Positions 26,595 to 36,421 of a stretch of DNA of 64,000 nt are shown here, one piece after another. The stretch lies in contig JAEWYQ010000049.1 of assembly GCA_023395555.1 (NCBI GenBank), forward strand, positions 1 to 64,000. The letters run 5' to 3'. This DNA comes from Bacillota bacterium. GTDB lineage: Bacteria > Bacillota > Clostridia > Lachnospirales > Lachnospiraceae. The first letter of the stretch is position 1, and the number at the start of each line of letters is the position of its first letter. The notes under the pieces are model-generated. The model was not told the DNA's origin. It was given only the letters and a program-made list of their open reading frames with translations, and searched no databases. Position numbers and translations under genes: made by a program.

Positions 26595-29269
26595 AATTTA
26601 AGCTGTTTAAAAATACATTTTTTATATATTCCGTCTTCTTCTTTCTGCTCCTTCCGGTGGTGTTTCTGCCCTTTCTGAAGGAAGGACGCTCCTTTGTGTG
26701 GAATGTGGATGGCATCAGTCAGCATTATCCCGCTTTGATCTATTATGGGAAGCTGCTGCGGGGGATATTCCGGGGAAATGGATTTCCCATGGTGGATTTC
26801 AGCGTCGGAATGGGATATGACACGATTACCACACTGCATTACTATGTGCTGGGAGATCCGGTCTCTCTGCTGGCGGTCTTCATGACAGAGAACAATGGGG
26901 TAATGGTATATACCTTATTGATTTTGCTTCGCTTTTATCTGGCGGGAATCAGCTTTCTTGCTTTCTGCAGATACTGGGGCAGGAAGGAAAATGGTCTGAA
27001 GGGGAGCGGGGCAGCGCTGGGAGCATTAATTTATGTGTTCTCCGGGTATGCTTTCTTCTCCGGTGTCAGGCACCCTTATTTTTTGAATCCGATGATTTAT
27101 CTTCCTTTGCTGTTGATCGGGCTGGAAGAGGTGATGAGAAAGAGGAAGCCCCATTTATTGATTGTCATGGCTTTTTTATGTACCGTCAGTAATTTTTATT
27201 TTTTATATCTCTTAACCGTAATGGCGGTTATTTATGTTGTTTTCCGCTATCTCACGGTCTATCACCGCGATGCCCGGAATAAGGTGCTGGGCTTTGTGAT
27301 GGCAGGGCTGCGGACCGGGGGATGTTATCTCCTGGGGATATTGCTGGGGGCAGCTATCTTTCTTCCTATTATTTATGCCTTTTTGCAGAACGGAAGAATG
27401 GAGAAGGGAGCGGAGCTTCTGACTCATTACTTACATTATAGTAAGGGATATTATCTGAAATTTCTTCAGGGGTTCTTTGCTTCGGGCGCGGGCCCTAATT
27501 ATTGGACCTATTTATCCTTTCCGGCTGTGACGGGCATCAGTGCGGCCATCGTTCTGTGCAGGAGGAAGTACCGCAGGCTGGCGTCCGTGCTGGTGCTGGT
27601 GCTGCTGGGGCTGTGTATCCCGGCTTTCGGATATTTTATGAACGGCTTTTCCTATATAACAAACCGGTGGGATTTCCTGGTGTCCTTTGTGGTCGCGGCA
27701 GTCTTTGCATTTACTTATGAAGAGCTGTATCAATTGGAACGCCGGGAGGGATATCTGCTGGGAATAGGGGTGCTCGGTTACGGCATCCTTGCTTTTGCAC
27801 TGCCCTCCCGGACGGTGGTTAAATATGCTTTTTTTCTCCTTCTCTTCACTGTGCTGGCCGTGCTGCTGCTTCAGTCGAGGAGGCTGGGGGAACGCCGGCT
27901 TCTTCAGCATGCGGCAATATATCTTCTTGTGATCGGTATGCTGGGATTTGACGGTTATGTCTTTTATGATATGAATTTTAAGGGGTATGTGGAGGAATTC
28001 CTCAGCGAAAAGGAAGTAAGGGCAGTGGAGGAGAACGGGATTGCCGCTATGATATCCGGCCTGGAGGAGGAGATGCAAAAGGATTTCTTTCGTGTGGAGA
28101 CCTATGGGGACAACGTGCGCAATGAGGCACTCATTCATGGATTTTATGATGTCTCTTCTTATTTCAGCCTGACGGACGGAGCGGTTACAAAGTTCTATAA
28201 AGATCTGGAACTGGCAAGCCAAAGATCGGCTTATCGCGTTGATCATCAGGATAACCGTACCATATTGGATGCACTGGCAAGTGTCAGGTATATCGTAACG
28301 AAGGATAAAACGGCGGCGCCTTACGGTTATGAGCTTCTTAAGACAGAGGAGTACGGAGGAAAGACAATCTACCTGTTACGAAATAAGTTTGCCCTGCCCC
28401 TGGGTTATACCTACCACAGCTATCTGACGCAGGAGGAATACGAGAAGAAGAGTGCCCTGGAGAAGCAGAATGCCTTGCTGTCTGCCGTGGTTCTTGAAGA
28501 GGAGAGCAGCTATGGGGACAGCCTGAAGCAGGATACCATGAAAGGGCTGACGAAGCTGGACTATGAAATGGAGATCGGCGAGGGGATCGAGCTGGAAGAG
28601 AATATCCTGCGGGTCCGGCAGGCAGGCTCCGTATTAAAGCTGAACTTTGAGGGAGAGGAAAAAGCGGAGACCTATGTACGGCTTGCAGGTCTCGGTATTC
28701 CCGAGAGAGCCATGCAGATGCAGACCTTCAAGGTAAAAGGGGAAAAGGAGATAACAAAGCGGGTTAATGTCCGCAATCTCTATCACAATTCTTATTTTGG
28801 AAAAATAGATTTTCTCATTAATACGGGCTACAGCAAACGTAAAAAGGCCTGGATTACCATCACCTTTCCAAACCGTGAGACTTATGAATACCATGGAATA
28901 GAGCTGTACAGCCTTTCCATGGAACATTATAAAAAGCAGATAAAGAAGCTGGGAAAAGAGACCCTGACCAATATCCGCATCCGCAGTAACCGGGTCGAGG
29001 GAGATGCTCATCTTCAGGAGAAGGGAATTATGGTATTCGCCATTCCTTACAGTAAGGGCTGGACTGCCAGGGTTGACGGAGAGAAGACAGGATTACGCAG
29101 AGGCAATGTCCTGTATACGGCTATGGAGTTGCCGGAAGGGGAGCATCACATTGTTCTCAGCTATCGGACTCCTTATTTATCAGAAGGGCTGCTGGTGTCG
29201 GGAATAAGTCTGGTTGTATTTCTTGGGATTGTCCTCTATTGGCGCAGGAAGGAGAAAAGCCATGTCTGA
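26591..29269 (+). CDS. YfhO-family multi-spanning glycosyltransferase
   Basis: An 892-residue membrane protein with about a dozen N-terminal helices (to about residue 470), a large outer soluble domain and a final helix near the C terminus (LLVSGISLVVFLGIVLYW). It begins WNVDGISQHYPALIYYG near residue 36, typical of YfhO. In B. subtilis and Listeria, YfhO-type proteins transfer the lipid-linked sugar made by a CsbB/GtrB enzyme onto lipoteichoic acid. The GTG start overlaps the gtrA stop (GTGA). The acceptor polymer here is unknown. Confidence 0.88.
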   Translation: MKFKLFKNTFFIYSVFFFLLLPVVFLPFLKEGRSFVWNVDGISQHYPALIYYGKLLRGIFRGNGFPMVDFSVGMGYDTITTLHYYVLGDPVSLLAVFMTENNGVMVYTLLILLRFYLAGISFLAFCRYWGRKENGLKGSGAALGALIYVFSGYAFFSGVRHPYFLNPMIYLPLLLIGLEEVMRKRKPHLLIVMAFLCTVSNFYFLYLLTVMAVIYVVFRYLTVYHRDARNKVLGFVMAGLRTGGCYLLGILLGAAIFLPIIYAFLQNGRMEKGAELLTHYLHYSKGYYLKFLQGFFASGAGPNYWTYLSFPAVTGISAAIVLCRRKYRRLASVLVLVLLGLCIPAFGYFMNGFSYITNRWDFLVSFVVAAVFAFTYEELYQLERREGYLLGIGVLGYGILAFALPSRTVVKYAFFLLLFTVLAVLLLQSRRLGERRLLQHAAIYLLVIGMLGFDGYVFYDMNFKGYVEEFLSEKEVRAVEENGIAAMISGLEEEMQKDFFRVETYGDNVRNEALIHGFYDVSSYFSLTDGAVTKFYKDLELASQRSAYRVDHQDNRTILDALASVRYIVTKDKTAAPYGYELLKTEEYGGKTIYLLRNKFALPLGYTYHSYLTQEEYEKKSALEKQNALLSAVVLEEESSYGDSLKQDTMKGLTKLDYEMEIGEGIELEENILRVRQAGSVLKLNFEGEEKAETYVRLAGLGIPERAMQMQTFKVKGEKEITKRVNVRNLYHNSYFGKIDFLINTGYSKRKKAWITITFPNRETYEYHGIELYSLSMEHYKKQIKKLGKETLTNIRIRSNRVEGDAHLQEKGIMVFAIPYSKGWTARVDGEKTGLRRGNVLYTAMELPEGEHHIVLSYRTPYLSEGLLVSGISLVVFLGIVLYWRRKEKSHV

Positions 29270-30191
29270 ACTGCTATCTGTTGTTGTTCCCTGCTATAAT
29301 GAGCAGGAGACAGTTGAATTGTTCTATGATGCCATCCGGGAGCAGGCGGCAAAGCTGTCCGTTCTGGATTGGGAATTTATCTTTGTGGATGACGGCTCCT
29401 CAGATGATACGCTGAAGCGGATCAGGGAGCTTCGGGAAAGAGACAGCCGGGTGCATTATGTCTCCTTCTCCAGGAACTTTGGCAAGGAGGCTGCCATATA
29501 TGCAGGACTCCGCAAGGCAAAGGGGGATTATGTGGTGCTGATGGATGCGGATCTGCAGGACCCCCCGGAACTGATCGGAGAGATGTACCGCACGGTTTTG
29601 GAGGAGGGGTATGACTGTACCGCCTCCAGAAGAGTAACCAGACAGGGAGAGCCTCTCTTGCGCTCCTTCTTTGCCCGGTGCTTTTACCGCCTCATCAACG
29701 CCATATCCCGGACAGAATTTGTGGACGGCGCCAGGGATTTTCGGCTGATGCGGCGGCAGATGGTGGATTCCATATTGGAGCTGACGGAATATAACCGCTT
29801 TACCAAGGGAATCTTCAGCTGGGTGGGATACCGGACAAAATGGCTGGAGTATGTCAATGTGGAACGGGTTGCCGGAACGACAAAATGGTCCTTCTGGAAG
29901 CTGTTCCTGTATTCTCTGGATGGCATTGTCGCATTCACCACAGCGCCTTTGGCGCTGGCCTCGGTATTTGGAATCATCTTCTTCCTCATCGCCCTGGTTC
30001 TGATTGCATTCATTATTGTGAGGACCCTGATCTTCGGAGACCGGACGGCTGGGTGGCCCTCCCTGGTCTGCATCATCTGTCTGATCGGCGGGGTTCAGCT
30101 GTTCTGCACCGGAATTGTGGGGCAATACCTGGCGAGAACTTACCTGGAAGCCAAAAGGCGTCCGGTCTATATTGTCCGGGAGGAAAAATAG
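29262..30191 (+). CDS. GtrB/CsbB-like polyisoprenyl-phosphate glycosyltransferase (GT2)
   Basis: A 309-residue GT2 enzyme starting MSELLSVVVPCYNEQET, with the nucleotide-sugar motifs DDGSSDDT and DADLQDPPE and two C-terminal transmembrane helices. It should load a sugar from UDP onto undecaprenyl phosphate on the inner face, for flipping by the GtrA protein and transfer by the YfhO protein. The ATG at 29262 follows GGAAGGAG and overlaps the yfhO-like stop by eight bases. Sugar identity cannot be read from sequence. Confidence 0.9.
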   Translation: MSELLSVVVPCYNEQETVELFYDAIREQAAKLSVLDWEFIFVDDGSSDDTLKRIRELRERDSRVHYVSFSRNFGKEAAIYAGLRKAKGDYVVLMDADLQDPPELIGEMYRTVLEEGYDCTASRRVTRQGEPLLRSFFARCFYRLINAISRTEFVDGARDFRLMRRQMVDSILELTEYNRFTKGIFSWVGYRTKWLEYVNVERVAGTTKWSFWKLFLYSLDGIVAFTTAPLALASVFGIIFFLIALVLIAFIIVRTLIFGDRTAGWPSLVCIICLIGGVQLFCTGIVGQYLARTYLEAKRRPVYIVREEK

Positions 30192-30315
30192 AATCAACGT
30201 TTTACAGGAGTAGTATGCCCTGGCTTCGGCGGAAGAGAGAATAAATCATAATGAAGAGGATAAAAATGGAAATAAAATACAAATCGAAATCTGTTTTTAA
30301 AAGTTAAAAAAGTGC

Positions 30316-30344
30316 TTGCATTTGCAATTATACTAGTGTATAAT
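30316..30344 (+). promoter_or_regulatory. S10 operon promoter
   Basis: TTGCAT at 30316-30321, 17 bases, TATAAT at 30339-30344. It lies 286 bases before rpsJ. Upstream, 30192-30315 contains no gene and no clear terminator for the glycosylation operon. Confidence 0.85.
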
Positions 30345-30349
30345 ATCTG

Positions 30350-30629
30350 ATGTTGTGACATTGATAGCGTTGAAACGTGAGGTTGCCGCTTATTATGGCG
30401 GGTTATTCCGTGGAGCGAAGGTCAAGTTATGAAACTGGCGACAAGTCACTGTACCATATACGTTCTGCCGTCCGGCAGATAAGACGTGTGAACAAGCTCA
30501 TAAAGTACTGCAGAAGACAAACTGTAACCGGTTTGTCAAAATGTATGAAACATGAGGATACACACGGATGAGTGTACAGTCACCACTTGTCGTACTGAAA
30601 TTATGTGCGAAAAGGAGGCGGCTTTTTTT
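30350..30629 (+). ncRNA. Structured S10 operon leader
   Basis: The 280-base untranslated region has a long-range stem in two blocks: CGACAAGT (30439-30446) with ACTTGTCG (30585-30592), and ACTGTAC (30448-30454) with GTACAGT (30574-30580). It encloses the hairpins TCTGCCG/CGGCAGA (30464-30479) and GACAAAC/GTTTGTC (30516-30537). L4 controls the S10 operon through the leader in E. coli; whether this unrelated-looking structure does the same is unknown. The rpsJ ribosome site lies just downstream. Confidence 0.65.
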
Positions 30630-30947
30630 ATGGCAAGTCAAGTAATGAGAATTACACTAAAGGCGTATGATCATCATTTAATCGATCAATCTGCAGGGAA
30701 AATCATTGATACTGTTAAGAAGACAGGATCCAAGGTGAGCGGACCGGTTCCGTTGCCGACAAAGAAGGAAGTTGTAACAATTCTTAGAGCGGTTCACAAG
30801 TATAAGGACTCCAGAGAGCAGTTTGAGCAGAGAACACACAAGAGATTAATTGACATCATCACACCCACCCAGAAGACGGTTGACGCATTATCCAGACTGG
30901 AGATGCCCGCTGGTGTGTACATCGACATTAAGATGAAGACAAAGTAA
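30630..30947 (+). CDS. rpsJ: 30S ribosomal protein S10
   Basis: A 105-residue S10 (NusE), normal length, with [19 protein letters not shown] start and the conserved [11 protein letters not shown] loop. It binds in the 30S head and also joins NusB in antitermination complexes. The ATG at 30630 follows AAAGGAGG (30611-30618). First gene of the S10 cluster; tuf and the other str-operon genes that usually precede it are absent. Confidence 0.98.
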   Translation: MASQVMRITLKAYDHHLIDQSAGKIIDTVKKTGSKVSGPVPLPTKKEVVTILRAVHKYKDSREQFEQRTHKRLIDIITPTQKTVDALSRLEMPAGVYIDIKMKTK

Positions 30948-30980
30948 TAAAAGCAAAGCAGTAAAAGCAATCAAGTAAAA

Positions 30981-31060
30981 ATCCTTAGGGTTCATATATG
31001 ATATATATAACCGTCTAGGATGATCGCAGATGTGACCGGCAATACAGGAAGCATGCGATC
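30981..31060 (+). other. Two hairpins in the rpsJ-rplC spacer
   Basis: ATCCT...AGGAT (30981-30985 with 31017-31021, extended inside by GGTT/AACC) is followed immediately by GATCGCA/TGCGATC (31022-31028 with 31054-31060). No T-run follows either. They may be processing or stability elements, or a binding site for a ribosomal protein. Confidence 0.5.
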
Positions 31061-31088
31061 CGCTGTAGATTAAACAGGAGGTAAAAGA

Positions 31089-31721
31089 ATGAAAAAGGCG
31101 ATTTTAGCTACAAAGATCGGAATGACCCAGGTGTTCGGTGAGAACGGCGTTCTTATTCCGGTAACAGTATTGCAGGCCGGCCCTCTCTTTGTTACACAGG
31201 TTAAGACTGTTGACAACGATGGATACAGTGCTGTGCAGGTCGGTTTTGGTGATATCAGAGAAACTCTGGTAAATAAGCCGAGAAAAGGACATTTTGCGAA
31301 AGCAGGTGTTGCGAATAAAAGATATCTTAGAGAATTCCGGTTTGAGAATGCCGCTGACTACACCGTAGGCCAGGAAATCAAGGCTGATATCTTCGCGCAG
31401 GGCGATAAGGTAGACGCGGTTGGCAAGACAAAGGGAAAAGGCTTCCAGGGTGCCATCAAGAGACATAACCTGTCCAGAGGACCGATGAAGCATGGTTCCA
31501 AATACCACAGACATGCAGGTTCCAACGGTGCGGCAACAACCCCCGGCAGAGTATTCAAAGGCAAGCACATGCCCGGACGCATGGGTGCGGTAAGAGCTAC
31601 CGTACAGAATCTGGAAGTGGTAAGGGTTGATGCGGAGAAGAACCTCATCCTGGTTAAAGGTGCGGTGCCCGGACCGAAGAAGTCCCTTGTTATGCTGAAA
31701 GAATCAGTAAAGTCAAACTAG
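31089..31721 (+). CDS. rplC: 50S ribosomal protein L3
   Basis: A 210-residue L3, with [16 protein letters not shown] start and the central loop [20 protein letters not shown] that reaches toward the peptidyl-transferase centre. L3 nucleates 50S assembly. The ATG follows AGGAGG. Second gene of the S10 cluster. Confidence 0.98.
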   Translation: MKKAILATKIGMTQVFGENGVLIPVTVLQAGPLFVTQVKTVDNDGYSAVQVGFGDIRETLVNKPRKGHFAKAGVANKRYLREFRFENAADYTVGQEIKADIFAQGDKVDAVGKTKGKGFQGAIKRHNLSRGPMKHGSKYHRHAGSNGAATTPGRVFKGKHMPGRMGAVRATVQNLEVVRVDAEKNLILVKGAVPGPKKSLVMLKESVKSN

Positions 31722-31747
31722 AAGCTTTAAGAAAGGAGGAAGCATAA

Positions 31748-32368
31748 ATGGCAAGCGTAAAAGTTTATAATATCGAAGGCAAGGAAGTTGGCACATTAGA
31801 GCTCAACGATGCAGTCTTCGGAGTAGAAATAAATGATCATTTAGTTCATATGGCAGTTGTTCAGCAACTGGCGAACAAGCGCCAGGGAACACAGAGTGCT
31901 AAGACCCGTGCAGAAGTAAGCGGCGGCGGAAGAAAGCCCTGGAGACAGAAGGGAACCGGTCATGCAAGACAGGGTTCTACCAGATCTCCCCAGTGGAAGG
32001 GCGGCGGCGTTGTATTCGCTCCCAAGCCGAGGGACTACTCCTTCAAGATGAACCGGAAGGAAAAGGCTCTTGCAATCAAATCAGCGTTAACTTCCAGAGT
32101 AAATGAAGCAAAGCTCTTCGTACTCGACGATTTAAGCTTTGATGAAATTAAGACCAAGAAGATGAAGGCGGTTCTGAACAGCCTGAAAGTGGAGAGGGCT
32201 CTCGTCGTTCTTGATAAGAAGGATGAAAAGGTGATTCTTTCCGCCAGAAATCTTCCCAAGGTAAGAACAGTGTTATCAAACTCCATTAATGTATACGACA
32301 TCTTAAAGTATGATACCATGGTATTGACGAAGGGTGCCGTAGCTCAGATCGAGGAGGTGTACGCATAA
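31748..32368 (+). CDS. rplD: 50S ribosomal protein L4
   Basis: A 206-residue L4 with the extended tunnel-wall loop around residues 45-95 (rich in Arg, Lys and Gly: GGGRKPWRQKGTGHARQGS) where macrolide-resistance changes occur in other species; the loop here looks intact. L4 is the known repressor of the S10 operon in gammaproteobacteria. Its TAA overlaps the ATG of rplW (TAATG). Confidence 0.98.
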   Translation: MASVKVYNIEGKEVGTLELNDAVFGVEINDHLVHMAVVQQLANKRQGTQSAKTRAEVSGGGRKPWRQKGTGHARQGSTRSPQWKGGGVVFAPKPRDYSFKMNRKEKALAIKSALTSRVNEAKLFVLDDLSFDEIKTKKMKAVLNSLKVERALVVLDKKDEKVILSARNLPKVRTVLSNSINVYDILKYDTMVLTKGAVAQIEEVYA

Positions 32369-32667
32369 TGGCAGATTTAAAGTATTATGATGTCATCTTG
32401 AAGCCCATCGTAACAGAGAAGAGCATGAACACGATGAGTGAGAAGAAATATGCATTTTCCGTTCATCCGGATGCAACCAAGAACCAGATCAAGGAAGCGG
32501 TTGAGAAGATGTTTACCGGCGTTAAGGTTGAGAAGGTAAATACGATGAACATGGACGGCAAGAACCGCAGGCGCGGCAACACCGTAGGAAAGACAGCCAA
32601 GGTAAAGAAGGCCATTGTCCAGCTGACCGATGACAGTGCTGAGATTGAAATCTTCGCAGGACTGTAA
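32368..32667 (+). CDS. rplW: 50S ribosomal protein L23
   Basis: A 99-residue L23 ([14 protein letters not shown] start motif, [19 protein letters not shown] loop). It sits at the peptide exit and is the docking point for trigger factor and SRP. Translation is coupled to rplD by a one-base overlap. A GATGCCAA/TTGGCATC hairpin (32697-32725) follows in the spacer before rplB. Confidence 0.98.
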   Translation: MADLKYYDVILKPIVTEKSMNTMSEKKYAFSVHPDATKNQIKEAVEKMFTGVKVEKVNTMNMDGKNRRRGNTVGKTAKVKKAIVQLTDDSAEIEIFAGL

Positions 32668-32744
32668 AAGGCGGAGAACGTATCATATACAGAACAGATG
32701 CCAAGAAAACAATATTTGGCATCGCATTGAAAGGAGTGCAAAAC

Positions 32745-33587
32745 ATGGGAATTAAAACATACAGCCCATATACACCTTCCAGAAGACACATGACTGGTTC
32801 TGATTTTTCAGAGATTACAAAGTCTACGCCCGAGAAGTCTTTGCTGGTTTCTTTAAATAAGAACGCCGGCCGTAACAACCAGGGTAAGATTACTGTCAGA
32901 CACCAGGGCGGTGGCTCAAGAAGAAAATATAGAATAATTGATTTTAAAAGAAGAAAGGATGGTATTCCTGCAACCGTATCCAGCATCGAATACGATCCCA
33001 ACAGAACTGCGAATATCGCACTGATTACCTATGCTGACGGCGAGAAGGCATACATCCTTGCTCCCAACGGACTGACCGTAGGAACCAAGCTGATGAACGG
33101 CGAGAACGCCGAGGTCAGAGTCGGCAACTGTCTGCCCCTGGCTAATATTCCGGTGGGTACCCAGATCCACAATATCGAGTTGTATCCCGGCAAGGGAGCC
33201 CAGATGGTTCGTGCTGCCGGCAACTCCGCACAGCTTATGGCTAAGGAAGGCAAGTATGCGACCCTTCGTCTCCCCAGCGGTGAGATGAGAATGGTGCCCA
33301 TCATCTGCAGAGCTACCATCGGCCAGGTTGGTAACATCGACCACGAGCTGATCACGGTTGGTAAAGCAGGACGTAAGCGTCACATGGGTATCAGACCTAC
33401 CGTGCGCGGTTCCGTAATGAACCCCAACGACCATCCTCACGGCGGTGGTGAAGGAAGAACAGGTATCGGCCGTCCGGGCCCTGTGACCCCTTGGGGCAAG
33501 CCCGCTCTTGGTCTTAAGACCAGAAAGAACAATAAGAAGTCCAATAAGCTTATTGTAAGAAGAAGAGACGGTAAGGCAATTAAGTAA
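32745..33587 (+). CDS. rplB: 50S ribosomal protein L2
   Basis: A 280-residue L2 with [16 protein letters not shown] start and the highly conserved C-terminal [13 protein letters not shown] segment with the histidine implicated in peptidyl transfer. The ATG at 32745 follows AAAGGAG (32730-32736); the in-frame ATG at 32727 precedes that site and is rejected. Confidence 0.98.
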   Translation: MGIKTYSPYTPSRRHMTGSDFSEITKSTPEKSLLVSLNKNAGRNNQGKITVRHQGGGSRRKYRIIDFKRRKDGIPATVSSIEYDPNRTANIALITYADGEKAYILAPNGLTVGTKLMNGENAEVRVGNCLPLANIPVGTQIHNIELYPGKGAQMVRAAGNSAQLMAKEGKYATLRLPSGEMRMVPIICRATIGQVGNIDHELITVGKAGRKRHMGIRPTVRGSVMNPNDHPHGGGEGRTGIGRPGPVTPWGKPALGLKTRKNNKKSNKLIVRRRDGKAIK

Positions 33588-33615
33588 TCTAAGAAATCTA
33601 AGGAGGTTAGAATAC

Positions 33616-33894
33616 ATGGCTCGTTCACTGAAAAAGGGACCGTTTGCTGATGATCATTTATTGAAAAAAGTAGATGTGTTGAATAAGTCCGGCGATAAGA
33701 CCGTTATTAAGACCTGGTCACGCCGTTCCACCATTTTCCCGCAGATGGTTGGACATACCATTGCGGTTCACGATGGAAGAAGACATGTTCCGGTATATAT
33801 CACTGAAGATATGGTTGGCCACAAGCTTGGTGAGTTTGTTGCGACCAGAACCTACAGAGGACATGGAAAAGACGAAAAGAAGACAAGAAAATAA
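33616..33894 (+). CDS. rpsS: 30S ribosomal protein S19
   Basis: A 92-residue S19 ([19 protein letters not shown] start, [21 protein letters not shown] core). It binds 16S rRNA with S13 in the 30S head. AGGAGG precedes the ATG. Normal position after rplB. Confidence 0.98.
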   Translation: MARSLKKGPFADDHLLKKVDVLNKSGDKTVIKTWSRRSTIFPQMVGHTIAVHDGRRHVPVYITEDMVGHKLGEFVATRTYRGHGKDEKKTRK

Positions 33895-33928
33895 TGCGTG
33901 AGCATTGATATGGAAGGAGGTTCTATCC

Positions 33929-34312
33929 ATGGCGAAAGGACATAGATCCCAGATTAAGAGAGAAAGAAATGAGCAGAAGGACAATAGAGCAAGTGCGAAG
34001 TTATCATTTGCGAGAATTTCCGTACAGAAGGCTTGTTTCGTATTAGACGCCATTCGCGGCAAGGATGTACAGACAGCCCTTGGTATCCTGGCTTACAGCC
34101 CGAGATATGCATCCGCTGTTATTGAGAAGTTATTGAAGTCAGCAATTGCAAATGCTGAGGTTAAGAATATGGACACTGCAAAGCTTTACGTTGATGAATG
34201 CTTTGCGAACCAGGGTCCGATCATGAAGAGAATTAAACCCAGAGCACGTGGTACCGCTTATCGTATTGAGAAGAGAATGTGCCATATTACTGTAGTGCTG
34301 AATGAGAGATAA
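33929..34312 (+). CDS. rplV: 50S ribosomal protein L22
   Basis: A 127-residue L22 with the beta-hairpin extension near residues 80-105 ([21 protein letters not shown]) lining the exit tunnel. The ATG at 33929 follows AAGGAGG (33914-33920) and gives [14 protein letters not shown]; an upstream in-frame start is not needed. Overall length is slightly greater than the 110-115 residues common elsewhere because of the N-terminal extension. Confidence 0.97.
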   Translation: MAKGHRSQIKRERNEQKDNRASAKLSFARISVQKACFVLDAIRGKDVQTALGILAYSPRYASAVIEKLLKSAIANAEVKNMDTAKLYVDECFANQGPIMKRIKPRARGTAYRIEKRMCHITVVLNER

Positions 34313-34323
34313 GGAGGGCAAAG

Positions 34324-34983
34324 ATGGGACAAAAAGTTAATCCTCATGGCTTAAGAGTCGGAGTTATCAATGACTGGGACTCCAGATGGTATGCGGAAAG
34401 CGATTTTGCTGACAATCTCGTGGAAGACTATAATATCAGAAAGTACCTGAAGAAGAAGCTGTTTAGCGCAGGTATCTCCAAGATTGAGATTGAAAGAGCG
34501 TCTGATCGTTTGAAAATAATAATCTTTACTGCAAAGCCCGGCGTTGTAATCGGCAGGGCTGGTGCGGAAATCGAGAATTTAAAGAGTGAGGTTCAGAAGT
34601 TCACAGACAAGAAGCTGAATCTGGAGATCAAGGAAATCAAGAGGCCCGACCTCAATGCTCAATTAGTAGCAGAGAACATTGCCTCCCAGCTTGAGAATCG
34701 TATTTCTTTCAGAAGAGCGATGAAGTCAACTATGGCAAGAACCATGAAGGCAGGAGCAAAGGGTATTAAGGCAGCCGTATCCGGCCGTCTTGGCGGCGCT
34801 GATATTGCCCGTACGGAGTTCTATAATGAAGGAACTATTCCGCTGCAGACCCTGCGTGCCGATATCGACTACGGTTTTGCCGAGGCAGATACCACCTTTG
34901 GTAAATTAGGCGTTAAGGTTTGGATTTATCATGGTGAAGTACTTCCTACCAAAGGAGCAAAAGCAGAAGGGAGCGATAACTAA
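34324..34983 (+). CDS. rpsC: 30S ribosomal protein S3
   Basis: A 219-residue S3 with the KH domain (residues about 39-107, including [16 protein letters not shown]) and the C-terminal [15 protein letters not shown] segment. Part of the mRNA entry helicase with S4 and S5. TAA overlaps the rplP ATG by one base. Confidence 0.98.
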   Translation: MGQKVNPHGLRVGVINDWDSRWYAESDFADNLVEDYNIRKYLKKKLFSAGISKIEIERASDRLKIIIFTAKPGVVIGRAGAEIENLKSEVQKFTDKKLNLEIKEIKRPDLNAQLVAENIASQLENRISFRRAMKSTMARTMKAGAKGIKAAVSGRLGGADIARTEFYNEGTIPLQTLRADIDYGFAEADTTFGKLGVKVWIYHGEVLPTKGAKAEGSDN

Positions 34984-35420
34984 TGTTAATGCCGAAGAGA
35001 GTTAAACGCCGTAAGCAGTTCCGCGGCAGTATGGCAGGTAAGCCGTCCAGAGGCAATACCATTAACCAAGGTGAGTTTGGTCTTGTTGCCATGGAGCCCT
35101 GCTGGATTAAATCAAACCAGATTGAAGCAGCCCGTATTGCTATGACTCGTTTCACAAAGCGTGGCGGTAAAGTATATATTAAGATATTCCCCGATAAACC
35201 TGTTACAACGAAGCCTGCTGAAACCCGAATGGGTTCCGGTAAAGGATCATTAGAGTACTGGGTAGCTGTTGTTAAACCGGGACGTGTAATGTTTGAAATT
35301 GCTGGTATCCCCGAGGAGATAGCAAGAGAGGCATTGCGTCTTGCGATGCATAAATTGCCGGTTAAATGCAAGATCGTATCCCGTGCAGAATTAGAAGGCG
35401 GTGAAAACAGTGAAAATTAA
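34983..35420 (+). CDS. rplP: 50S ribosomal protein L16
   Basis: A 145-residue L16 starting [15 protein letters not shown], with the [17 protein letters not shown] motif. It organises the A-site tRNA region and 5S rRNA contacts. Coupled to rpsC (TAATG), and its 3' end overlaps rpmC. Confidence 0.98.
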   Translation: MLMPKRVKRRKQFRGSMAGKPSRGNTINQGEFGLVAMEPCWIKSNQIEAARIAMTRFTKRGGKVYIKIFPDKPVTTKPAETRMGSGKGSLEYWVAVVKPGRVMFEIAGIPEEIAREALRLAMHKLPVKCKIVSRAELEGGENSEN

Positions 35421-35622
35421 TAAATATGTAGAAGATTTAAAGTCAAAATCAGCTACAGAGTTAAACCAGGAATTAGTAGCTGCGAAGAAGGAGCTTTTCA
35501 ATCTGAGGTTCCAGAATGCGACCAATCAGTTGGATAACACAAGCAGAATTAAGGAAGTCAGAAAGAACATCGCAAGAATCCAGACTGTAATTTCTGAGCT
35601 TTCCAAGACTTCTAATGCGTGA
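35410..35622 (+). CDS. rpmC: 50S ribosomal protein L29
   Basis: A two-helix protein of 70 residues ([19 protein letters not shown] core). GTG codons at 35401 and 35410 are both in frame. AAGGCGGTGA at 35395-35404 overlaps the first and is correctly spaced for the second, giving [11 protein letters not shown]. Overlaps the end of rplP by 11 bases. Confidence 0.95.
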   Translation: MKINKYVEDLKSKSATELNQELVAAKKELFNLRFQNATNQLDNTSRIKEVRKNIARIQTVISELSKTSNA

Positions 35623-35700
35623 GGAAAAACACCTTATAATCAACATTGGGCGCCGGAATAATCAGTCGGTTGATGGGCGGCCATGGAAAGGAGTATTGTT

Positions 35701-35955
35701 GTGGAAAGAAATTTAAGAAAAGTTCGTATCGGCAAAGTCGTTAGCGACAAGATGGATAAGACAATCGTTGTAGCCGTTGTTGACAATGTAAAGCATCCCC
35801 TGTATGGTAAGATCGTAAAGAGAACCTACAAGCTGAAGGCTCATGATGAGAACAATGACTGCAAGATCGGAGATAGAGTAAAGGTAATGGAGACAAGACC
35901 GTTATCCAAGGATAAGAGATGGAGACTTGTGGAAGTTATCGAGAAGGCGAAGTAA
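35701..35955 (+). CDS. rpsQ: 30S ribosomal protein S17
   Basis: An 84-residue OB-fold S17 ([22 protein letters not shown]). The ATG at 35683 precedes the AAAGGAG site (35686-35692), so the GTG at 35701 (MERNLRKV) is the likely start. It binds 16S helices 7 and 11. Followed by a hairpin-rich spacer. Confidence 0.96.
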   Translation: MERNLRKVRIGKVVSDKMDKTIVVAVVDNVKHPLYGKIVKRTYKLKAHDENNDCKIGDRVKVMETRPLSKDKRWRLVEVIEKAK

Positions 35956-35965
35956 TTCCTTCGTT

Positions 35966-36013
35966 GATTGATATGCCGGAGGACAGCGAGGCGCTGTCTC
36001 GTGTTAATCAATC
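35966..36013 (+). other. Nested hairpin between rpsQ and rplN
   Basis: An outer GATTGAT/ATCAATC stem (35966-35972 with 36007-36013) encloses GACAGCG-AGG-CGCTGTC (35982-35998). There is no T-run, so it does not look like a terminator inside the operon. Confidence 0.5.
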
Positions 36014-36038
36014 GGATTAAATTGAAAGGAGTATTATC

Positions 36039-36407
36039 ATGATACAGGCTGAGACCAGACTTAGAGTTGCCGACAATACCGGTGCAAAAGAACTGCTTTG
36101 CATTCGAGTGCTGGGCGGATCAACCAGAAGATATGCTAATATAGGCGATATCATTGTTGCTTCGGTTAAAGATGCAACACCAGGCGGTGTTGTTAAGAAG
36201 GGCGATGTAGTTAAGGCTGTTGTGGTTCGTACCGTAAAAGGAGCGCGCCGTAAGGACGGTTCCTATATTAGATTTGATGAGAATGCTGCCGTAATTATTA
36301 AGGAAGACAAGAACCCGAAGGGAACACGTATCTTTGGGCCGGTAGCGAGAGAATTAAGAGAGAAACAATTCATGAAAATCGTTTCTTTAGCACCAGAAGT
36401 ATTATAG
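36039..36407 (+). CDS. rplN: 50S ribosomal protein L14
   Basis: A 122-residue L14, canonical length, starting [28 protein letters not shown] and containing [13 protein letters not shown]. It forms intersubunit bridges and is the binding site of the silencing factor RsfS. AAAGGAG precedes the ATG. Confidence 0.98.
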   Translation: MIQAETRLRVADNTGAKELLCIRVLGGSTRRYANIGDIIVASVKDATPGGVVKKGDVVKAVVVRTVKGARRKDGSYIRFDENAAVIIKEDKNPKGTRIFGPVARELREKQFMKIVSLAPEVL

Positions 36408-36421
36408 GGAGGTGTCAACGG

